Shown here: in pieces, positions 24,503-33,820 of the stretch | Position numbering within the stretch: position 1 is the first letter of the stretch | How the letters are laid out: every line of letters starts with the position of its first letter | Source: TMED14 sp003507115 | Lineage (GTDB): Bacteria > Bacteroidota > Bacteroidia > Flavobacteriales > Schleiferiaceae | Assembly: GCA_943787925.1 (NCBI GenBank) | Contig: CALSOH010000001.1 | Location: 62,001 to 126,000, forward strand | DNA length: 64,000 nucleotides | Direction of reading: 5' to 3' | The notes under the pieces: model-generated | The model's database searches: none | Told to the model about the DNA's origin: nothing | What the model saw: the letters and a program-made list of their open reading frames with translations, nothing else | Made by a program: the position numbers and the translations under genes

Positions 24503-26569
24503 ATGAAGACATTCCTCCGTGCAGTTGTATTGGCCTTGGTGGCCATTCTGCCTGCTCAGCTTTCGGCCCAAATTATTGAGCCTGTCAAATGGAAAACCTC
24601 GGTCGAACGGGCAGAGGACGGCACCGTCCAGCTCGTGGCGGAGGCGACCATCGACGGGAACTGGCATATGTACTCCCGGAAGTCAGGAGAGGACGGTCCG
24701 ATTCCCACCGCCTTTGAGTTTACGGCCAATCCACGCTTGACCTTACAAGGGGAATGGACGGAGCCCAAGGCCCACACGGAATTCAATAAGCAGTTCAACA
24801 TGGAATTGGCCTACTTCGAAAAGAAGGCCCGTTTTGTGCAAAAAGCCAGCGTCACCGGCCCCGGCCCTTTGACCGTAGAGGCGGAGGTGTCCTTTCAGGT
24901 CTGCAACGACGAAATGTGCCTCTTCCCCGAGTACATTCCCTTAACCTTCAAAATCCCAGCCCAAAAGAACGCAGCGCCCACCGACGAAGGCCTGGTCGCG
25001 ACAGAAGCACAGATTCAAGCCGACGGCGACGCTTCCTCCGTGGAGTCGGAGGCTTCCGATGGCGACACGACGACGACGGCAGGCACGGATGGCGCCCCCG
25101 CAGAAGCCAGTCCCGTCCCCGCCGCCGACGAAACGGAAGTGAAGCAGGGCCATTGGGGTGTCTTCCTGGAGGGCATGGGCTGGGGCTTCCTAGCCCTGTT
25201 GATGCCCTGCATCTTCCCCATGATTCCCTTGACCGTCAGCTTCTTCATCAAGCAAAGCAAAACACGCGCAGAAGGCGTTTCAAAAGCGGTCATCTACGGC
25301 ATCAGCATCAACGTGATTTACGTGGCGTTGGGCTTGCTCATCACCGTCATAGCGGGTCCCGATGCACTCAATGCCATGGCCACGGATCCCTGGTTCAACC
25401 TCTTTTTCTTTGCCCTCTTTGTGATTTTCGCCATCAGCTTCTTTGGCGCCTTTGAAATCACCTTGCCGAGCAAGTGGGTAGACGGGTCAGACAACTTGTC
25501 GCAGCGCGGCGGTTTGATCGGCATCTTCTTTATGGCCTTCACGCTCGCCTTGGTGTCCTTCAGCTGCACGGGTCCGCTCATCGGCTCCTTGTTGGTGCGC
25601 GCCAGCAATTCAGGCGAGTTGCTCGGTCCAGCCATGGGCATGTTTGGCTTCTCCCTTGCCTTGAGCTTGCCCTTTATGCTCTTCGCGGCCTTCCCCGGAT
25701 GGCTGCAGTCCTTGCCCAAGTCCGGCGGGTGGATGAACACCGTGAAAGTGGTTTTGGGATTCTTGGAGCTGGCCTTCGCGTTGAAATTCCTCTCCACCGC
25801 AGATATGGTTTGGCAGGCCCATTGGGTAAGCCGTGAGCTCTTCTTGGCCATTTGGACTGGTTTGACCTTCTTGATCGCCCTCTACCTCTTTGGCGCGTTC
25901 CGAATGCCCCACGACGACAAAGTCGAATCCCTGAGCGTCACCCGCATGCTCTTTGGCACAACCTTCTTCATCTTGGGCTTCTACCTATTGCCCGGAACCT
26001 TCGGCGCCCCCGTCCGCCTCGTGGCCGGTTTCCCCCCTCCCGCACATTATGCCGAATCTCCCGGCGGCGCCTACCTCGGTGGAGGCAGCGGCGAGACAGC
26101 CTTGAACTACACAGGCACCGCCTGCCCTGACGGTCTTCCCTGCTTCAATACGTTGGAGGATGCCAAGGCCTACGCCAAGCAAGTGAACAAGCCCATTATG
26201 ATTGACTTCACCGGCTGGGGCTGCGTGAACTGCCGTAAGATGGAGGAGCAAGTTTGGGTGGACCCCGAAGTGCACCGCATCCTCAAGGAGGATTTGGTGT
26301 TGGTCTCGCTCTATGTGGACGAGAAAGTGAAACTGCCCGAAGCCGAGCAATACACCACGCCCGAAGGCAAGAAAATCAGGTACGTGGGCCAAAAGTGGAG
26401 CGACTTTGAAGCCAGCACCTTCGGCGCCAATGCCCAACCTTACTACGTCATGATTGACCCCCACGGAGACTGGACTCCCCTCAATGGCTACGCTGCCTGG
26501 GATCCCGATGTGCCCAAGTTCGTGAACTGGCTTACTACCGGTATCGCCGAATACCGCAAGCGCCATTGA
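24503..26569 (+). CDS. dsbD: Thiol:disulfide interchange protein DsbD
   Basis: DsbD carries reducing power from cytoplasmic thioredoxin to periplasmic proteins. The 688 residues contain a signal peptide, an N-terminal beta domain with cysteines in QVCNDEMCLFPE, an acidic low-complexity linker (about 165-210), an eight-helix membrane domain with the two reactive cysteines in MPCIFPMIP and SFSCTGPLI, and a C-terminal thioredoxin domain with GWGCVNCRKM. All six redox cysteines are thus present. It leads directly into a DUF4254 gene. Confidence 0.93.
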   Translation: MKTFLRAVVLALVAILPAQLSAQIIEPVKWKTSVERAEDGTVQLVAEATIDGNWHMYSRKSGEDGPIPTAFEFTANPRLTLQGEWTEPKAHTEFNKQFNMELAYFEKKARFVQKASVTGPGPLTVEAEVSFQVCNDEMCLFPEYIPLTFKIPAQKNAAPTDEGLVATEAQIQADGDASSVESEASDGDTTTTAGTDGAPAEASPVPAADETEVKQGHWGVFLEGMGWGFLALLMPCIFPMIPLTVSFFIKQSKTRAEGVSKAVIYGISINVIYVALGLLITVIAGPDALNAMATDPWFNLFFFALFVIFAISFFGAFEITLPSKWVDGSDNLSQRGGLIGIFFMAFTLALVSFSCTGPLIGSLLVRASNSGELLGPAMGMFGFSLALSLPFMLFAAFPGWLQSLPKSGGWMNTVKVVLGFLELAFALKFLSTADMVWQAHWVSRELFLAIWTGLTFLIALYLFGAFRMPHDDKVESLSVTRMLFGTTFFILGFYLLPGTFGAPVRLVAGFPPPAHYAESPGGAYLGGGSGETALNYTGTACPDGLPCFNTLEDAKAYAKQVNKPIMIDFTGWGCVNCRKMEEQVWVDPEVHRILKEDLVLVSLYVDEKVKLPEAEQYTTPEGKKIRYVGQKWSDFEASTFGANAQPYYVMIDPHGDWTPLNGYAAWDPDVPKFVNWLTTGIAEYRKRH

Positions 26570-26571
26570 GC

Positions 26572-27159
26572 ATGAAGGCTGCCGCTGCTACGCAAGCTTT
26601 CCAGCGTGCCATTGAGGCCTACCACGCCCAATCGGAGCTGGACCCTGCATGCCCGGAAACCGCCGCAAACCTGGATGGCCACTTTTTCCAAAAGGCGTGG
26701 ATCGACACCGTACAATGGCATTTGGAGGATGAAATTCGCCGTCCAGATCTCAGCGGTCCCGAAGTTCTTGCCTTGAAACGCCGTATCGATGCGCTCAATC
26801 AGGCGCGTACCGATGCGGTAGAGGCCTTGGATCGGTCCCTGCAAGCCCATTTTCAGCCGGAGCCTCCCCCGGCATCGGCCGAATACCGGACTGAGTCTCT
26901 GGGTTGGGCCCTGGATCGTTTATGCATCCTGCAGCTCAAGCAATACCACATGCAAGAGCAAGTAGCGCGAGGCGGAGAGGCTGCCCAAGTCGCACAACCG
27001 CGGATGGAGGTGTTAAACAGGCAATCAGACGTACTGGAAGCGGCCATCGATGCCTTGTCTGCGGAGCTTGCGTCAGGCCGAGTCGCCTACACACGCTACG
27101 AGCAGCATAAGCTCTACAATGATCCCAACACGAATCCGGCCCTCTACGGCGTTAAGTAG
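26572..27159 (+). CDS. DUF4254-family protein
   Basis: The 195 residues are mostly helical with LDPACPETAANLDGHF early and VLEAAIDALSAELASGRVAY late, the pattern of DUF4254, a Bacteroidota family of unknown function that usually sits beside a GT9 glycosyltransferase, as here (gap of 2 bases). An ATG at 26572 is preferred over a TTG at 26566 that overlaps the dsbD stop. A role with lipopolysaccharide sugar transfer is inferred from context. Confidence 0.75.
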   Translation: MKAAAATQAFQRAIEAYHAQSELDPACPETAANLDGHFFQKAWIDTVQWHLEDEIRRPDLSGPEVLALKRRIDALNQARTDAVEALDRSLQAHFQPEPPPASAEYRTESLGWALDRLCILQLKQYHMQEQVARGGEAAQVAQPRMEVLNRQSDVLEAAIDALSAELASGRVAYTRYEQHKLYNDPNTNPALYGVK

Positions 27160-27161
27160 AC

Positions 27162-28139
27162 ATGCCGTCCCCTCGCATTGCCGTTGTTCGATTTTCCGCG
27201 TTAGGCGATGTAGTCCTTCTCTGGCCTGTTCTGTGTGCCCTTTCTGAGGCGCATCCGACCCATCGCATCACCTTTTTTACCCGTCCAAGGATAGCCGAAC
27301 ATCTGCCCACGCATCCGAACATTGAGGTGGTGGGCTTGGACGTGGACCAAGCATACGCCTCCCCCGTAGCCCTTTTTCTATTCTGGTGGGGGTGGTTGCG
27401 CAGTACGCAGCCTGTCGCGTGGGTGGATGCCCACCACCATGTGCGAACCTGGTCAGGGACTTGGCTCGCTCGTCGAATGGGAATTCCGGTGGGACAAATT
27501 CAAAAGCATCGAGGAGATCGGAAATCGTTTTTGCGAAGGGAGATCCCGACTCTGCGTCCTATCCAAGAAATCTACGCCCACGCGTGCGCCCAAGCGGGAT
27601 TCCCCGTTCCATGGCCTCCGGTCGCCCCACAAGCGCCCCGCACTTCGAGCGATTTACTGCTATTGGCCCCTTTTGCGGCCCATGCTTCGAAACGCTGGGA
27701 TGTGGAGGACGCCTCCAAGCTCGCCTCCCGTTGGCTCGCTTGTGGAGGGCGGGTAGCTCTGATGGGGCATCCCAATGAATTCGAAGCATGGCCGGGTCCG
27801 CCTGTGCTTTTGGCTCAACGAGAGGAGGAAGTTCACCTCTGGGCCGAGGCGGCGGTAGCCGTCGTCATGGACTCGGCCAACCAGCATTTGGCAGCCTTGC
27901 ATGGAACGCCCAGTGTAACCCTATGGATGGGCACGGCGCCGGAAGCGGGTTTTGTCCCGTACCATCCCGGTCTCACAGCGCATGTGCGCCCAGGGGACCT
28001 CGCTTGCACTCCCTGCAGTATTTATGGGACCTCCACGTGTTCGCGGGGCGATTTTGCATGCCGAAAGCTGTCTGCGCAGGACATAGCGGATGCGATTCGA
28101 CGAGTAGCCCGAACCGACCTGGACCTCTCTGCGTTGTAG
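27162..28139 (+). CDS. Glycosyltransferase family 9 (heptosyltransferase-like)
   Basis: The 325 residues have the GT9 opening IAVVRFSALGDVVLLWPV, then ITFFTRPR, and in the second half LLLAPFAAHASKRW, an LMGHPNEFE turn and VVMDSANQHLAALHGTPSVTLW, the nucleotide-sugar site. The C-terminus has a cysteine group (LACTPCSIYGTSTCSRGDFACRK) as in many heptosyltransferases. It probably adds a sugar to the LPS core at the inner-membrane face; donor and acceptor are unknown. Confidence 0.87.
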   Translation: MPSPRIAVVRFSALGDVVLLWPVLCALSEAHPTHRITFFTRPRIAEHLPTHPNIEVVGLDVDQAYASPVALFLFWWGWLRSTQPVAWVDAHHHVRTWSGTWLARRMGIPVGQIQKHRGDRKSFLRREIPTLRPIQEIYAHACAQAGFPVPWPPVAPQAPRTSSDLLLLAPFAAHASKRWDVEDASKLASRWLACGGRVALMGHPNEFEAWPGPPVLLAQREEEVHLWAEAAVAVVMDSANQHLAALHGTPSVTLWMGTAPEAGFVPYHPGLTAHVRPGDLACTPCSIYGTSTCSRGDFACRKLSAQDIADAIRRVARTDLDLSAL

Positions 28140-28143
28140 GAAC

Positions 28144-28515
28144 ATGCAAGAAGCTCGTTTTCGCCTTCGAAATGACCACCACATTGTGGGGTATCGCCGC
28201 ATGCACGGCCTGCGTGCCTATTTTTCCAAGGATGGCTTGTGGTGGAACGGGGACCCCTTGCATGGATTTTGGGAAGATGCGTGGACCGGCTTGAAAGACC
28301 GGAACAACCAGTACCTCTATGTCCAGGACATTGTGGAGTTTGAGCCGACTGAAGGGTCAGGCATACGCCTGGGCGTCCTCGAGCAACGTGGGTCTGATTT
28401 GGGGATCCGTTGTATGGAAGAGGACATTTTATACCCCCTGAACGCCTTTGGATTTCCCTTGTTTCACGGCCGCGAGCTGCGCTGGATTTCCTACCTCTTT
28501 TTGCAAGATCGCTGA
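28144..28515 (+). CDS. Small protein, YopX-like pattern
   Basis: The 123 residues contain GLKDRNNQYLYVQDIVEFE, close to the 'TGLKDKNGKEIYEGDIVE' core of YopX-family proteins, which are mostly phage-associated and of unknown function. Upstream is MHGLRAYFSKDGLWW. No phage genes surround it; it follows the GT9 gene by 4 bases, so it may be co-transcribed. The match is by eye and partial. Confidence 0.55.
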   Translation: MQEARFRLRNDHHIVGYRRMHGLRAYFSKDGLWWNGDPLHGFWEDAWTGLKDRNNQYLYVQDIVEFEPTEGSGIRLGVLEQRGSDLGIRCMEEDILYPLNAFGFPLFHGRELRWISYLFLQDR

Positions 28516-28671
28516 GCGCTCTAGCGCCCAACCCATTTTTTAGTACGAGAATTGCCCATTAAACAGGACCGTCCCGTGTTCGATTCGTGGCGGCCCTCTT
28601 CTATGCAGCGATGCAGCCGTTCGTAGTCGTTTCGTCCCGATTGCCGGCGTGGGCCGAGGCAATTTGCCCCC

Positions 28672-30045
28672 ATGATTTACGATGTTTACACCCTGGCCGC
28701 GAAGGATGGAGCGTGGATTCAGGTCCAACTCGCCATCCAACCCGGATACCGCTTTCAATGGAGCGGTCGGAAGGACCGCCGAAGCCAGGAATGGCCCCAA
28801 CGCCTGCATGCGGCATTCCGGGGACAAGGCTGGAAGTGGCCGGCCAGGCGAATCACGGCCATGGCAAGGCCAGCCGAAGGCCCTCCACTTGGAAACGAGG
28901 CCGATTTGGCGCTCGCTGTGGGGGTTCTGCGAGGGTCCGGACAATGGGGCGCATGGCCCGAAGGAAGAGGACTCTTGGTGGGCCAACTCGACTTGCATGG
29001 AGCGGTTCATCCCGTTCCGACCACCGCGCCCAGGGAATCAACCGCTGCGGAATTCGCCTGGGGATGCGTACCATGGGAGTTGAAACACACGCATTTTTCG
29101 GCTGAAGCACATATTGTTGGCGTGTCCCACCTCCTCGAAGTGGAAGGATATCTTCGGACGGGCCAAGCGCCGAAAGAGCTTCCCAGGACCCCTCGCCCAT
29201 TGGATTGGGGGCCTCTGCCTTCGTTGCGGCTGTCGGCAGATTTAACGGCCCAGTTGGAGGTTGCCGCAGCGGGAGGGCATCCCGTGTTTTGGATGGGTCC
29301 TCCGGGTACTGGGAAAACGCAATTGGCACGTGCGCTTTGGCGAATGAACCAGCGCTTGGGCCTGGACGGGCCCTTGATTGAACCCGTGCCGCCCAAAGGG
29401 AACCGCATCCCCATCGAGCGTTGGATTCAGGATGCAGCCCAGGGCCATCTCTTTATGGATGAAGTGGGTGAATGGCCCCTTAAGGCGCTGGAATCCGTTC
29501 GCAAGCCCCTTGAAATGGCGGCCACAACTTTTACCTATTCCGCCGCAAGCAATCCTTGTCCATGCGGATTTCTAGGGCATCCGAAACGACGATGCACATG
29601 CCCTGTTAGCCGTGTAGAGGCTTATCAGCGTCGTTTTTCTGCCCCCTGGCTGGATCGATTTCACCTTGTTGGGCATGTAATCTCCGATCCGGAGGATAAC
29701 ATGATTCCTTGGGAGGCTATGTATTTTCGGATTCGACAAGCAAGGGAGCGACAAAAAGAACGGAGTGCGGGCCTCAATGCCTACCTCGTCAACGATGCTT
29801 TATGGAAAACCGTGTCCGTGAGCACGAAAGCGTGGGCGGATGTGCGGAATTGGCAGGAGCGAAAAGGCATGGGTGAACGAAGTGTTCAAGCGGTACTCAA
29901 GGTGGCACGAACCGTGGCAGATTTAGAAGGACTACAATGGGTCCAACCCCGTCACATCCACCAAGCGGTCGTTTGGCACTGGTCCAGCCAGGGATTTACT
30001 TCCAAGTCCGATCCTTGGGATCAGGAGGATTCTTGGTCCACATAA
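28672..30045 (+). CDS. Divergent ComM/YifB-type Mg-chelatase-like AAA ATPase
   Basis: ComM helicases promote branch migration during DNA uptake. This 457-residue relative keeps Walker A (GPPGTGKTQLARAL, about residue 210), Walker B (HLFMDEVGEW) and the zinc cluster ASNPCPCGFLGHPKRRCTCP. It is shorter than the usual 500 or so, and the N-terminal Lon-S5-like domain is badly eroded: the family's GLPD..VKES...RV and 'NLAPAD' are barely recognisable, and the usual SGPLLDRID is FSAPWLDRFH. It may be a fast-evolving ComM or have a changed role. The 28516-28671 gap shows no gene. Confidence 0.75.
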   Translation: MIYDVYTLAAKDGAWIQVQLAIQPGYRFQWSGRKDRRSQEWPQRLHAAFRGQGWKWPARRITAMARPAEGPPLGNEADLALAVGVLRGSGQWGAWPEGRGLLVGQLDLHGAVHPVPTTAPRESTAAEFAWGCVPWELKHTHFSAEAHIVGVSHLLEVEGYLRTGQAPKELPRTPRPLDWGPLPSLRLSADLTAQLEVAAAGGHPVFWMGPPGTGKTQLARALWRMNQRLGLDGPLIEPVPPKGNRIPIERWIQDAAQGHLFMDEVGEWPLKALESVRKPLEMAATTFTYSAASNPCPCGFLGHPKRRCTCPVSRVEAYQRRFSAPWLDRFHLVGHVISDPEDNMIPWEAMYFRIRQARERQKERSAGLNAYLVNDALWKTVSVSTKAWADVRNWQERKGMGERSVQAVLKVARTVADLEGLQWVQPRHIHQAVVWHWSSQGFTSKSDPWDQEDSWST

Positions 30046-30583
30046 GCGGACCCTCACACCCTGCAACTTCAATGATTACCGCTGTGGGACTCCCGAAATA
30101 GGTCAACATCTTACTGCGCCAATCCCGAAATCCCTCCACAGTGAATTGGGCGCATGGTTGGGTCATCACGCTAATGGTGGTGCCATCAATCACGACAATG
30201 CTGGGATCGACGTGGGCCACGGTTCGCGCATCGCGCCCTGGGCGGATGGAGGAGCCATCGATGAAATCAGCGAGCCACCGCTTCATCGCCCAATTGAGTT
30301 CATCGCTATCTGCGAAGTGAAAAACGTGAACAAAAACATCAAATCGCACATTGCGCTCGAGATTGTCTATGGCTTTTTCTTTTCCCTCGAGTTTGAAATC
30401 TGTTCGGTATTCTGGGGTTTCAGACTCCAAGGCGCCCAAGGACTCCCCTCCAACATTGAGGGTCTTCACTTTGTAGGTTTCGGCTAAATCGCTTTGAAAC
30501 GCAGTGATGCGCTGGACCAAATCACTCGGCTGTGCCCAAGCCAAGCCGGGAAGGCACATCAGAAATACCAGGTATCTTTTCAT
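29996..30583 (-). CDS. Exported protein of unknown function
   Basis: The ATG at 30583 gives 195 residues with a signal peptide (MKRYLVFLMCLPGLAWAQ). The mature part is mixed alpha/beta: FDVFVHVFHFADSDELNWAMKRWLADF, then DPSIVVIDGTTISVMTQPC. No family recognised. A six-codon longer start is possible but delays the signal peptide. Its 3' end overlaps the ComM-like gene by 50 bases, and its start is 43 bases from the divergent gene at 30627. TACCTTTT, a near -7 box, lies 4 bases before the ATG. Confidence 0.65.
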   Translation of the reverse strand: MKRYLVFLMCLPGLAWAQPSDLVQRITAFQSDLAETYKVKTLNVGGESLGALESETPEYRTDFKLEGKEKAIDNLERNVRFDVFVHVFHFADSDELNWAMKRWLADFIDGSSIRPGRDARTVAHVDPSIVVIDGTTISVMTQPCAQFTVEGFRDWRSKMLTYFGSPTAVIIEVAGCEGPLMWTKNPPDPKDRTWK

Positions 30584-30614
30584 GGGAAAAAGGTACGCCA
30601 AAGCCGCTTCCCAT

Positions 30615-30622
30615 TACATTTG
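30615..30622 (+). promoter_or_regulatory. -7 box 4 bases before the start at 30627
   Basis: TACATTTG matches TAnnTTTG and ends 4 bases before the ATG. The divergent neighbour's near box lies within the same 43-base gap. Confidence 0.45.
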
Positions 30623-30626
30623 CGCT

Positions 30627-31388
30627 ATGTTCCTTCGACTTGCGCTGATTTTTTGCCTCGCTACCTCGACCCTTCATGCGCAAGTGGTGAATGTGGAAGC
30701 GATGCGTGGCCTGACCGGACAGGAGCCGGGGACCCACGGTGTGCTGGATGGCAGCTTTTATTTTGGGGGCACGCAAGCCCTTCTTCTGCGCCTGAGCACG
30801 TCCGCGAATTTTCGCAAAACCCTGGAAAAGGAGTCCTTCTACGGCATCTTTCATGGAAACCTCTCCACACGCGTAGGCGGGGATGCCCTGTTGTTTGAAC
30901 AAAATGGCTTTGTACACGGACGCTACAACCGAGAATGGTCGGAGGAGTGGACGGGTGAGTTGTTTTTTCAATGGCAGTCCAACAAGCCCATGCGCATCGC
31001 GCAGCGATACAATTTTGGCGGCGGTCCGCGCTTTCGGGCCATCGACAGCAAAACGGTCAACTTTTTCTTGAGTCCCCTGGTCATGTACGAGTTGGACATC
31101 GAATCGGTCACCGGCGCCTACGAGTCCGTTTTCCGAATGAGCACCTACATGAGTTTGGATCTCTTGTTCAAGGAGAAATACCGGATTAACACGATTGCCT
31201 ATTACCAGCCTCAAATTTTGGAATGGGACGATGTCCGGGTGGTGATGAATAGTCGTTTTAGTACCCCCATTTCGCCCAAATTGAACCTCACGGTTTCGGG
31301 CAACCTGAACTATGATGCCTATCCCGCCGGGACCGATGTTCCCAACTTCACCTACGGCGTGAATTCAGGGATTAGCTGGCGGTTCTAG
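30627..31388 (+). CDS. DUF481-like outer-membrane protein
   Basis: From the ATG at 30627 the 253 residues start with a signal peptide (MFLRLALIFCLATSTLHAQ) and continue with regular barrel strands (FYGIFHGNLSTRVGG, WTGELFFQWQSNKPMRIAQRYNFGGGPRF), ending FTYGVNSGISWRF with the aromatic C-terminal residue used in barrel assembly. The FQWQSN...R...GGG.R pattern fits DUF481 proteins. Its stop overlaps the convergent folC stop by 4 bases. Role unknown. Confidence 0.75.
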   Translation: MFLRLALIFCLATSTLHAQVVNVEAMRGLTGQEPGTHGVLDGSFYFGGTQALLLRLSTSANFRKTLEKESFYGIFHGNLSTRVGGDALLFEQNGFVHGRYNREWSEEWTGELFFQWQSNKPMRIAQRYNFGGGPRFRAIDSKTVNFFLSPLVMYELDIESVTGAYESVFRMSTYMSLDLLFKEKYRINTIAYYQPQILEWDDVRVVMNSRFSTPISPKLNLTVSGNLNYDAYPAGTDVPNFTYGVNSGISWRF

Positions 31389-32617
31389 CGCCGCGCCATG
31401 AGCGCATCTGCGACGACAAATGTGCTCCCGCCAATGTAGAGGCGGTCCTCCGGATTCGCTGCCTGAAGTGCGGCGTCCCAGGCTGCTTTCACATGGGGAT
31501 AGGCGGCACCCTCTAAACCCATGGATTTCCCGAGCGCTTGGAGTTGCTCTGCGGGCATAGCCCGCGGAATTTGGGCAGCGCAGAAGTAATATGTTGCCTC
31601 AACGGGTAGGCAGGCAAGTGCGCTGCGAACATCTTTGTCTTGAACCATACCGAGCACTATATGCAAGGGGCCGCCAGGGAGGGCCAGCAACTGGCGCATC
31701 GTGGCGCGCAGACCATGGGGGTTGTGTGCGGTATCCAAAATGGTCATCGGGGCCTGGGACCAAACCTGCCAGCGCCCCTGTAAACCCGTATTGGCAACCA
31801 CTCGCGCGAGACCCCTAGCTATGGCATATTCGCTCACAGGGAAGTCTGGTTGCGCCGCCAGCATCGCGCGTGCCATACGCTGGTTGTCCGCTTGGTACTC
31901 CCCCAAAAGATCTGAGGAGGTTAAGGTATTTGGGTGGTCTTCTGCCCAGATCAGGGGAGCCTGCACATCCTTCGCGATGGATTCGAATACCGATTGCGTT
32001 TCGTGGTCCTTTTGGCCCACTACTGCGGGGACGTGGGGTTTGAAAATCCCCGCCTTTTCGCGCGCAATTGCGGCCCGGGTTGTGCCGAGAAACGCTTGAT
32101 GGTCTAGATCAATCGTGGTAACTCCGGTGACGATGGGATGGACCACATTGGTGCTGTCCAACCGGCCGCCCATGCCCACTTCAACCACGGCCACATCGAC
32201 TTCGGCCTCGGCAAATGCGTGAAAGGCAAGGCCTACGCTCATTTCGAAAAAGCTCAACTGCAAGGAGCGAAGCCGTGGCTTCCAGGTTTCCACAAAGTCC
32301 ACTACTTTTTCGGGGGCCAGTTCTACCCCTTGGATCCGAATTCGTTCTGTAAAGGAAACAAGATGGGGGGAGGTGTAGAGGCCGACCCGGTATCCTGCCT
32401 CTTGGAGGCAACTGGCGAGCATGTGGGAGGTGGAGCCCTTTCCGTTGGTGCCGGCGACGTGGAAGGCGGGAAAACGGCGCTCAGGATGCCCCAAGGCCTC
32501 CATGAAGGCCATGGTTTTCGCCAGATCCACTTTGTAGGTAGCCTCTGTGCCCCCCGTGTGCTGAAACACCGGGAGTTGGGCGTAGAGCCATTCCAGTGTT
32601 TCCGCGAAGGTGCTCAC
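31385..32617 (-). CDS. folC: Bifunctional folylpolyglutamate / dihydrofolate synthase
   Basis: FolC joins glutamate to dihydropteroate and extends folate glutamate tails. The 410 residues contain the ATP loop AGTNGKGSTSH, the family motif SPHLVSFTERIRIQG, VEVGMGGRLDSTNVV and ILDTAHNPHGL. The GTG at 32617 overlaps the tonB stop (GTGA), giving coupled translation and a family-length start (VSTFAETLEWLYAQLPVFQ); a longer frame to 32683 is rejected. Confidence 0.93.
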   Translation of the reverse strand: MSTFAETLEWLYAQLPVFQHTGGTEATYKVDLAKTMAFMEALGHPERRFPAFHVAGTNGKGSTSHMLASCLQEAGYRVGLYTSPHLVSFTERIRIQGVELAPEKVVDFVETWKPRLRSLQLSFFEMSVGLAFHAFAEAEVDVAVVEVGMGGRLDSTNVVHPIVTGVTTIDLDHQAFLGTTRAAIAREKAGIFKPHVPAVVGQKDHETQSVFESIAKDVQAPLIWAEDHPNTLTSSDLLGEYQADNQRMARAMLAAQPDFPVSEYAIARGLARVVANTGLQGRWQVWSQAPMTILDTAHNPHGLRATMRQLLALPGGPLHIVLGMVQDKDVRSALACLPVEATYYFCAAQIPRAMPAEQLQALGKSMGLEGAAYPHVKAAWDAALQAANPEDRLYIGGSTFVVADALMARR

Positions 32618-33417
32618 TGCCGAGAGAAGCGGTAGGTAATGGTCCCAATTTGCAAATCTGTGGCGCTGGGATCGCCTTCCCATTTGGTTTTCCTAGCGGC
32701 TTCTTCTGCGCGGGAAATCAAGCACGACTGGGAGGTTGTGGAGCCCTTAATACCCCCTTCCACGCGCTGAACACTGCCATTGCGGTTCACCCAAATGCGG
32801 ACCACGACCACGCCATCGCCTTCGCAGTCATAAATAGGTTTGGGTCGCTCAAGGGCTCGGCGACTACCGAGCTGATAGTCCCCAGAATTCCCCGTTCCAC
32901 CGTTGCCCAGGCCATTGCTCTGAGCATCGCCCGAGGGCTTGCCTTGGTCGCCGCCTCCGTTTGTATTTCCTTGGCCTGAACCCGTTCCAGCCGTCGAACT
33001 TGAACTGGCAAAACCTCCTTTGAGTCGGTTATTCAAGGCATCGGAAACCTTGGGCTTTTCCGGCTCTTGGGGCTTCGTATTCTCCGTTTGCGTCGGCGCA
33101 GGGCTGGGCTTCTTGGGAGTGTCTTTTGGCTTGTCTGGGACGGCTACGGCATCCACGACATCTTGAGTGACCGCGGCCTCTGGAACCTCAGGACTGGGCG
33201 CGGAAGGACTGGTCGCGGCCTCCGCGGGCGCGGCGGTATTATCCCCTTGGCCATCCTCTTCATAGCCAAAATTTACCGGGATGCCCATCTCGGGAGGAGG
33301 ATCCTGGTAGGTCAAGCCAAAAAAAGCAAAGAGCACCAAAAGCACGGCGTGCACGGACAGGGTGGTGGCCCAGCCGCGGCGGCGGTCTTTTTTGTCTTGC
33401 TCTTCGATCTGGCTCAT
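32614..33417 (-). CDS. TonB-like energy transducer
   Basis: The 267 residues have a short cytoplasmic start, one membrane helix (SVHAVLLVLFAFFGLTY), a long Pro/Glu/Ser/Gly-rich periplasmic spacer (about 40-190) and a C-terminal domain (VVVRIWVNRNGSVQ...TITYRFSRQ) of the TonB/TolA type with a cysteine pair. It would pass proton-motive force from ExbB-ExbD to outer-membrane receptors such as the SusC proteins. It overlaps exbD closely (adjacent stop and start) and folC by 4 bases. Confidence 0.85.
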   Translation of the reverse strand: MSQIEEQDKKDRRRGWATTLSVHAVLLVLFAFFGLTYQDPPPEMGIPVNFGYEEDGQGDNTAAPAEAATSPSAPSPEVPEAAVTQDVVDAVAVPDKPKDTPKKPSPAPTQTENTKPQEPEKPKVSDALNNRLKGGFASSSSTAGTGSGQGNTNGGGDQGKPSGDAQSNGLGNGGTGNSGDYQLGSRRALERPKPIYDCEGDGVVVVRIWVNRNGSVQRVEGGIKGSTTSQSCLISRAEEAARKTKWEGDPSATDLQIGTITYRFSRQ

Positions 33418-33810
33418 TTAGGAAGGATCTGTGGCGAGGACCATTTTAATGCGGTTGCGGTAGGCGATGTCCATCACGCGAACGGTTTCACCGGTGGGTA
33501 CGGATGCGTCTGCACGCAGGATAATGACCGCTTCGGGGTCATTTGCGGCAGCTTCCAAGATGGCGATTTCCAATTGACTTACGTCCACAATGTCATTATT
33601 AACGGACAGTTGAAGCTCGGGGTTAATGGTGACCGTCACGGTTGATTTTTTCACCGTTTGGGCTTTGCTCTTGGGCAAGATCACATCCAGCGCACTGGTG
33701 GTGACCAACGTGGAGGTGAGCATGAAAAAGATGAGCAACAGAAACACCATGTCCGTCATGGAGGACATGTTGAATTCCGCGGAGACTTTACTTCGGTTCT
33801 TAAGATTCAT
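33418..33810 (-). CDS. exbD: Biopolymer transport protein ExbD/TolR
   Basis: The 130 residues show the single N-terminal helix with the proton-carrying Asp in FNMSSMTDMVFLLLIFFML, then a periplasmic domain (VTVTINPELQLSVNNDIV, VIILRADASVPTGETVRVMD). Lengths and order exbB-exbD-tonB fit the standard energy-transducing complex. Confidence 0.93.
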   Translation of the reverse strand: MNLKNRSKVSAEFNMSSMTDMVFLLLIFFMLTSTLVTTSALDVILPKSKAQTVKKSTVTVTINPELQLSVNNDIVDVSQLEIAILEAAANDPEAVIILRADASVPTGETVRVMDIAYRNRIKMVLATDPS

Positions 33811-33820
33811 GCGCTGAAAA

